NCBI GenBank assembly: GCA_947177005.1
Contig: CAMWSZ010000081.1
Coordinates: 1 to 9,729, forward strand
Direction: 5' to 3'
Source of the DNA: an uncultured Clostridia bacterium
GTDB taxonomy: Bacteria > Bacillota > Clostridia > Oscillospirales > Oscillospiraceae
Length of the DNA stretch: 9,729 nt
Position 1 is the stretch's first letter, and every line of letters begins with the position of its first letter. A program made the translations under genes and the position numbers. The notes beneath the pieces were generated by a model, which was given only the letters and a program-made list of their open reading frames with translations, did not search any database and was not told the origin of the DNA. Shown here piece by piece: positions 7,535 through 9,729 of the stretch.

Positions 7535-7554
7535 TATCAAATTGTTATGAACAG

Positions 7555-7583
7555 ATTATACCGTGTATTCCGCCGGTTGTCAA
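7555..7583 (-). promoter_or_regulatory. sigma-A promoter of metK
   Basis: Read on minus: TTGACA (7578-7583), a 17-bp spacer and TATAAT (7555-7560), a full consensus match. The start is expected near 7548, giving a leader of about 190 nt that contains the whole SAM-I riboswitch and terminator. Confidence 0.93.
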
Positions 7584-7599
7584 CAGCAATTTTTGGGGC

Positions 7600-7613
7600 C
7601 GCCGTATACGGCG
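7600..7613. promoter_or_regulatory. 14-bp perfect palindrome between divergent promoters (candidate operator)
   Basis: CGCCGTATACGGCG is a perfect 14-bp palindrome 16 bp upstream of the metK -35 and 46 bp upstream of the -35 of the divergent promoter. Such symmetry between two promoters suits a dimeric regulator, but there is no T-tract, gene or second copy to confirm it. Confidence 0.3.
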
Positions 7614-7659
7614 TTCCGCCCGCCTTCCGAAATTTTCTGAAAACAGGGGAATTTAGCGG

Positions 7660-7688
7660 TTGACAAAATACGCCGGGCGTGCTATACT
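7660..7688 (+). promoter_or_regulatory. sigma-A promoter of the six-cysteine orphan gene
   Basis: TTGACA (7660-7665), a 17-bp spacer and TATACT (7683-7688) form a near-consensus promoter. Transcription should start near 7695, giving a leader of about 100 nt before the ATG at 7795. It diverges from the metK promoter. Confidence 0.9.
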
Positions 7689-7727
7689 GACCATACTCAA
7701 AAACTCCATCATATCAGATTGGTGAAT

Positions 7728-7768
7728 TGGTTATAGGCGTGCATCAAGGCACCACTATAACCATTTTT
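7728..7768 (+). promoter_or_regulatory. attenuator-like hairpin with T-tract in the leader of the orphan gene
   Basis: TGGTTATAG (7728-7736) pairs perfectly with CTATAACCA (7755-7763). Inside, after a 2x2 mismatch, GTGC pairs with GCAC around a six-base loop. TTTTT (7764-7768) follows directly, so it looks like an intrinsic terminator, yet it sits between a strong promoter and the Shine-Dalgarno of the next gene. TGGTG (7720-7724) can pair with CACCA (7750-7754), a possible but weak competitor. It matches no riboswitch class I know. It could instead end a short RNA of about 75 nt. Confidence 0.6.
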
Positions 7769-7794
7769 ACATTTGACTTGGAAGGAGCACCCTC

Positions 7795-8133
7795 ATGAAC
7801 CTGAAAAAAACACCTTATTTGATCCTCCCCACTGCCGAAGCCCGCGAAGAGCTGCGCCGCCGTGCCATTAACCGGACCGAAGCCCTTGCCCGGTCGGTCG
7901 CACGCATCACCTCCTGCGACGACCCCTGCCCGGAGTACACCGAAGAAGTCAGCAACGAGTATATGGTAGTGGACGATCTCCTCTTCTACCAGCAGTGCCG
8001 CGTATCCCTGGAACGCTGCCTGGAAAACGATAGTGCTATCCTGCGCTATAAGTGCAGGGACGAGTCCGTGCGCGAGGTATGCTTCCGGCGCGTGTCTCTC
8101 GGGCGGGTGAAGATATGGGGCCTGCCTGGTTAA
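7795..8133 (+). CDS. unrecognised small cysteine-containing protein
   Basis: The product has 112 residues. The ATG at 7795 is supported by AAGGAG (7782-7787), seven bases upstream. It is basic (many Arg), without signal peptide or membrane segment. Residues about 13-38 look like an amphipathic helix rich in Glu/Arg. Six cysteines are present (41, 45, 68, 75, 87, 96); C41-x3-C45 and C68-x6-C75 could bind metal or form disulfides, but the spacing matches no zinc-finger class I recognise. It has its own near-consensus promoter, a structured leader and its own terminator, so it is probably expressed as a single gene and possibly conditionally. The function is unknown. The ribosome binding site, promoter and terminator together make the gene itself credible. 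Confidence 0.7.
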   Translation: MNLKKTPYLILPTAEAREELRRRAINRTEALARSVARITSCDDPCPEYTEEVSNEYMVVDDLLFYQQCRVSLERCLENDSAILRYKCRDESVREVCFRRVSLGRVKIWGLPG

Positions 8134-8144
8134 CGCATTTTACG

Positions 8145-8178
8145 GCTGCCGGTAATCAGACTGCCGGCAGCTCTTTTC
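8145..8178 (+). terminator. Rho-independent terminator after the six-cysteine orphan gene
   Basis: GCTGCCGG (8145-8152) pairs with CCGGCAGC (8164-8171), with an 11-nt loop and then TCTTTTC. The 3' arm can alternatively pair with TGCCGGC at 8180-8186 (via GCCGGCA, 8163-8169), so two mutually exclusive stems are possible. Confidence 0.8.
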
Positions 8179-8220
8179 CTGCCGGCGGGAAAAGAAAAAT
8201 CTAAAGATGGAGTATGACAG

Positions 8221-8244
8221 AAAAAACGGCGGACTGTCCGCCGT
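8221..8244 (-). terminator. hairpin with T-tract on the minus strand, in the leader of the 104-residue gene
   Basis: ACGGCGGA (8226-8233) and TCCGCCGT (8237-8244) form a perfect 8-bp stem with a 3-nt loop. On minus it is followed by six T (A-run 8221-8226). On plus there is no T-tract. It lies 24 bases before the ATG of the next + gene, so on plus it is a leader hairpin and on minus a terminator. Confidence 0.55.
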
Positions 8245-8268
8245 CCAATCGGATGGGAGTAAAAAAAG

Positions 8269-8583
8269 ATGATAGAAGTAAAAGTAAAAATCAGCGAGGT
8301 CGATTACATTTCGGCGGTAGACAGTATCCTGCCGGTGCTGCTGGACCGGGTGGACGTTCCTGACAATCCGCTTGCGGCGGCCGCGCTGCAAAAGCTCAAA
8401 AAGCTGCCCACCGGCGCCGCACGCGCCGCGCTGAAGGTTCTGCCCCAGGGAACAAAGGATGAGCTGGCCGCCGCCTGCATCAACCATTACCGGGACAAGC
8501 TCTCCGAAAAGGCAGTGGGTATGGCGCGGAAACAGGGGATCAGCCTGAAGGTCGAGGATATCAACGTCTCCGTCGCCAACTGA
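8269..8583 (+). CDS. unrecognised small helical protein
   Basis: The product has 104 residues. The ATG at 8269 has GGGAG (8255-8259), nine bases upstream. The sequence starts with a charged beta strand (MIEVKVKISEVDY), has an aliphatic helix at about 14-28, a middle part LPTGAARAALKVLPQGTKDELAAACINHY (about 46-74) that looks helical, a charged helix, and a final strand ISLKVEDINVSV. No signal peptide, membrane segment or catalytic motif. I have the impression that similar short proteins of unknown function occur in gut Oscillospiraceae, but I cannot name a family. The GNAT gene begins five bases after its stop without its own ribosome binding site, so the two are probably translationally coupled. 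Coding status likely; function unknown. Confidence 0.7.
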   Translation: MIEVKVKISEVDYISAVDSILPVLLDRVDVPDNPLAAAALQKLKKLPTGAARAALKVLPQGTKDELAAACINHYRDKLSEKAVGMARKQGISLKVEDINVSVAN

Positions 8584-8588
8584 CCGCC

Positions 8589-9047
8589 ATGCAGCACATA
8601 CGGCTTGTTCCGGCGGACGAGGCCCTTGCGGAACAGACCGCCGCCTACTACTGCCGCAACCGAATATTTTTACAGGAATTTGAGCCAGTCCGGGAGGAGG
8701 AATTCTTTTCCGTCCCCTGCCAGCAAAAGCTTCTCCGGGAGGAGGCGCTCGAGTTTCGGGAAAAAACCGCGTTCCGCTCCGCTTTTTTGGGTTATAAGCT
8801 GGATGAGCGCTTTCTCAACAGAGGCTATATGACAGAGGCTGTCGGGATGCTGGTCAGGTATGCGTTTGAGGACCTGCACCTGCACCGCATTGAAGCCAAT
8901 GTCATGCCCAAAAATAAAGCGTCTCTGAGAGTGCTGGAAAAGAATTGCTTTATTAACGAGGGATATTCCAGACATTACCTGAAAATCAATGGTGTCTGGG
9001 AGGATCATATCCATATGGTAAAACTGAATGAAGCGATGCATATTTGA
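8589..9047 (+). CDS. GNAT acetyltransferase, RimJ/RimL-like, apparently internally shortened
   Basis: The product has 152 residues; relatives usually have about 170-185. The N-terminus (QHIRLVPADEA, CRNRIFLQEFEP) and the C-terminal half (LGYKLDERF, RGYMTEAV, LHRIEANVMPKNKASLRVLEKNCF, YLKINGVWEDHI) match RimJ/RimL-type N-acetyltransferases, which acetylate protein N-termini or small amines with acetyl-CoA. Between EFREKT (55-60) and AFRSAFLGYKL (61-71) the usual segment of about 25-30 residues, with the strands that carry IGxIxLxNIVRG, is missing, while the frame is kept. The acetyl-CoA loop also differs, with N77 where the first Gly of the GxG motif is usual. The start ATG follows the previous stop by five bases and has no Shine-Dalgarno, so translation depends on coupling. 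It may be an inactive or decaying enzyme; the family call is firm. Confidence 0.8.
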   Translation: MQHIRLVPADEALAEQTAAYYCRNRIFLQEFEPVREEEFFSVPCQQKLLREEALEFREKTAFRSAFLGYKLDERFLNRGYMTEAVGMLVRYAFEDLHLHRIEANVMPKNKASLRVLEKNCFINEGYSRHYLKINGVWEDHIHMVKLNEAMHI

Positions 9048-9082
9048 AAAAACGCCCTTGGGATATCTGTCCCGAGGGCGTT
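9047..9082 (-). terminator. 13-bp hairpin with T-tract on the minus strand, after the GNAT gene
   Basis: AACGCCCTTGGGA (9051-9063) pairs with TCCCGAGGGCGTT (9070-9082) with one T-G wobble and a 6-nt loop. The A-run 9047-9052 gives six T on minus; on plus the stem is followed by GTCTG, without a T-tract. It begins right at the GNAT stop codon. It can serve as a plus-strand 3'-end stabiliser or weak terminator, or as a real terminator for antisense RNA. Confidence 0.65.
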
Positions 9083-9113
9083 GTCTGCCCATGGACTACC
9101 ACGGAGGATTTAC

Positions 9114-9134
9114 ATGTTACAGGTATTATTATGA
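9114..9134 (+). CDS. possible six-codon minigene / leader peptide (MLQVLL)
   Basis: GGAGG (9103-9107) stands six bases before ATG (9114), an ideal ribosome binding site, but the frame closes after ATG TTA CAG GTA TTA TTA with TGA at 9132-9134. The stop overlaps another ATG (9131-9133) that opens a 16-codon frame. Three of six codons are TTA, rare in this GC-rich window. It may be a leader peptide, or simply the surviving start of a decayed gene. Confidence 0.25.
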   Translation: MLQVLL

Positions 9135-9204
9135 GGTGTCACCCCCAAAATATTCCAGTGCGGCAGATATTCCTGAATTAATTTTGACTTTTTTGAAAAA
9201 GCTC

Positions 9205-9233
9205 TTGACAAAAATAAAGAAATCCAGTAATGT
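9205..9233 (+). promoter_or_regulatory. probable promoter of the right-edge gene
   Basis: A perfect -35 TTGACA (9205-9210) is followed after 17 bp by a weak -10 TAATGT (9228-9233). The surrounding 9110-9260 is clearly more AT-rich than the coding DNA. The expected start is near 9240, about 35 nt ahead of the gene at 9275. Confidence 0.5.
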
Positions 9234-9274
9234 ATAGAAACAAAATTTGATTGGGTTGAAAGGGAGGGATAACG

Positions 9275-9729
9275 ATGATTTCCGAGAAGCTTTTTGAAGC
9301 GGCGTTCCTGTATAAGAAAACCAAATTGTGGAAGTCCCTGCTGGACACCGAGATCTTTGCGGTCAGGCTCCCGGATGGCGAAATTGGATACTGTTCTGTC
9401 ATGGGATTTTTGGGCGAACACTGTGCGCTGGGCCTGTATACCGGCGACAGAGGCTGTCAATCCTTTTGGACCGCAATGAACGGTCCGGAGCTGCCGGACC
9501 TGACCGGATTCATGCTCAGTCAGGACTGTATGCAGTGCGCGTTTGAAGCAAAGGACGAATTGGCAAAGGAGGAGGCCGAGGCCGTCCGGCGGTATGCCCG
9601 CGCCCACCAGATCTCCCTCCGGGGCCGCAACGCATTTCCGCATTTTATCCGGTTCCGTCCGAACTGCCTGCCTTGGTTTTTGAAAGACAAGCTGGAGCAG
9701 ACGTATCTGTGCGAAGCACTGTGCGCCGC
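9275..9729 (+). CDS. unrecognised protein, N-terminal part (runs off the window)
   Basis: The frame opens at ATG 9275, supported by GGGAGGG (9262-9268) six bases upstream, and stays open to the window end: 151 complete codons with no stop. It begins MISEKLFEAAFLYKKTKLWK, then a strand-rich segment IFAVRLPDGEIGYCSVMGF and ALGLYTGDRG, then an acidic helix KDELAKEEAEAVRRYA (about 98-113). It has no signal peptide and nine Cys in the visible part. The opening pattern of a short helix, a Trp, then strands ending in GLYTGDRG resembles proteins annotated as DUF7309/DUF6930 in Clostridia, but I hold that only loosely. Cytoplasmic location is inferred. The gene is certainly coding; its role is unknown. 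Confidence 0.75.
   Translation, partial: MISEKLFEAAFLYKKTKLWKSLLDTEIFAVRLPDGEIGYCSVMGFLGEHCALGLYTGDRGCQSFWTAMNGPELPDLTGFMLSQDCMQCAFEAKDELAKEEAEAVRRYARAHQISLRGRNAFPHFIRFRPNCLPWFLKDKLEQTYLCEALCA

Larger units (their letters stand above)
7380..7542 (-). repeat. perfect 10-nt inverted repeat enclosing the metK riboswitch
   Basis: On the minus strand ATTTGATACC (7533-7542), whose last two bases are the first of P1, is exactly complementary to GGTATCAAAT (7380-7389), located after the terminator T-tract and just before the metK Shine-Dalgarno. Both segments fall inside the transcript predicted from the promoter at 7555-7583. It is not part of the standard S-box consensus. Confidence 0.6.

Noticed and set aside
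7739..7798. 19-codon GTG frame overlapping the orphan start by ATGA (possible leader peptide)
   Set aside because: It lacks a ribosome site and lies within the hairpin itself; no repeated regulatory codons.
9091..9237. 48-codon frame ending in a cationic amphipathic stretch (toxin- or antimicrobial-like)
   Set aside because: No Shine-Dalgarno before its ATG, and it runs through the -35 and -10 of the promoter for the right-edge gene; probably chance.

Overview
The window looks like a chromosomal stretch from a fairly GC-rich member of the Clostridia, most likely Oscillospiraceae-like (Flavonifractor/Lawsonibacter/Oscillibacter type). This placement is inferred from strong AGGAGG-type ribosome binding sites, Rho-independent terminators, a SAM-I (S-box) riboswitch in front of metK, a clostridial-type DUF4397 protein with a Pro/Gly/Asn-rich front end, and FapA (DUF342) next to CheX. 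I see no insertion sequence, integrase, tRNA, rRNA or CRISPR array. It reads as ordinary chromosome with a patchier, more AT-rich right end.

Layout. 1-300 is the end of an unrecognised + gene, closed by a terminator. 352-1452 (-) encodes a 366-residue DUF4397 protein with a 24-residue tandem repeat and no signal peptide; its leader is unusual, with a hairpin between the Shine-Dalgarno and the start. A divergent sigma-A promoter (1604-1633) drives a + run: FapA-family protein (1710-3434), CheX-like phosphatase (3596-4105) and single-domain CheY-like receiver (4122-4487). Then come NAD(P)H-hydrate dehydratase nnrD (4546-5385) and a LolA-like lipoprotein (5417-6142), ending in a strong terminator. 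Facing them is metK (6201-7355, -), with a complete leader: consensus promoter, SAM-I aptamer and intrinsic terminator. Divergent from metK, a second near-consensus promoter drives a leader with an attenuator-like hairpin and a 112-residue six-cysteine orphan protein (7795-8133). A 104-residue helical orphan (8269-8583) and a GNAT acetyltransferase that appears to have lost part of its core (8589-9047) follow. The window ends inside an unrecognised + gene starting at 9275.

How parts work together. CheX dephosphorylates CheY~P, so the CheX/CheY pair is a self-contained phospho-switch whose kinase must lie elsewhere. FapA in the same run suggests a surface- or motility-linked output, but no flagellar gene is visible here. 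NnrD repairs hydrated NAD(P)H. MetK makes S-adenosylmethionine, and its riboswitch closes the feedback loop.

The most interesting non-coding signals are: (i) a perfect 10-nt complementarity that would close the whole metK riboswitch leader; (ii) the hairpin-bridged Shine-Dalgarno of the DUF4397 gene, with a possible sporulation-type promoter upstream; (iii) three hairpins whose T-tracts lie on the minus strand although the genes around them are on plus; (iv) an attenuator-like hairpin plus T-tract before the six-cysteine orphan; and (v) a six-codon minigene with an ideal Shine-Dalgarno in the AT-rich gap before the last gene.
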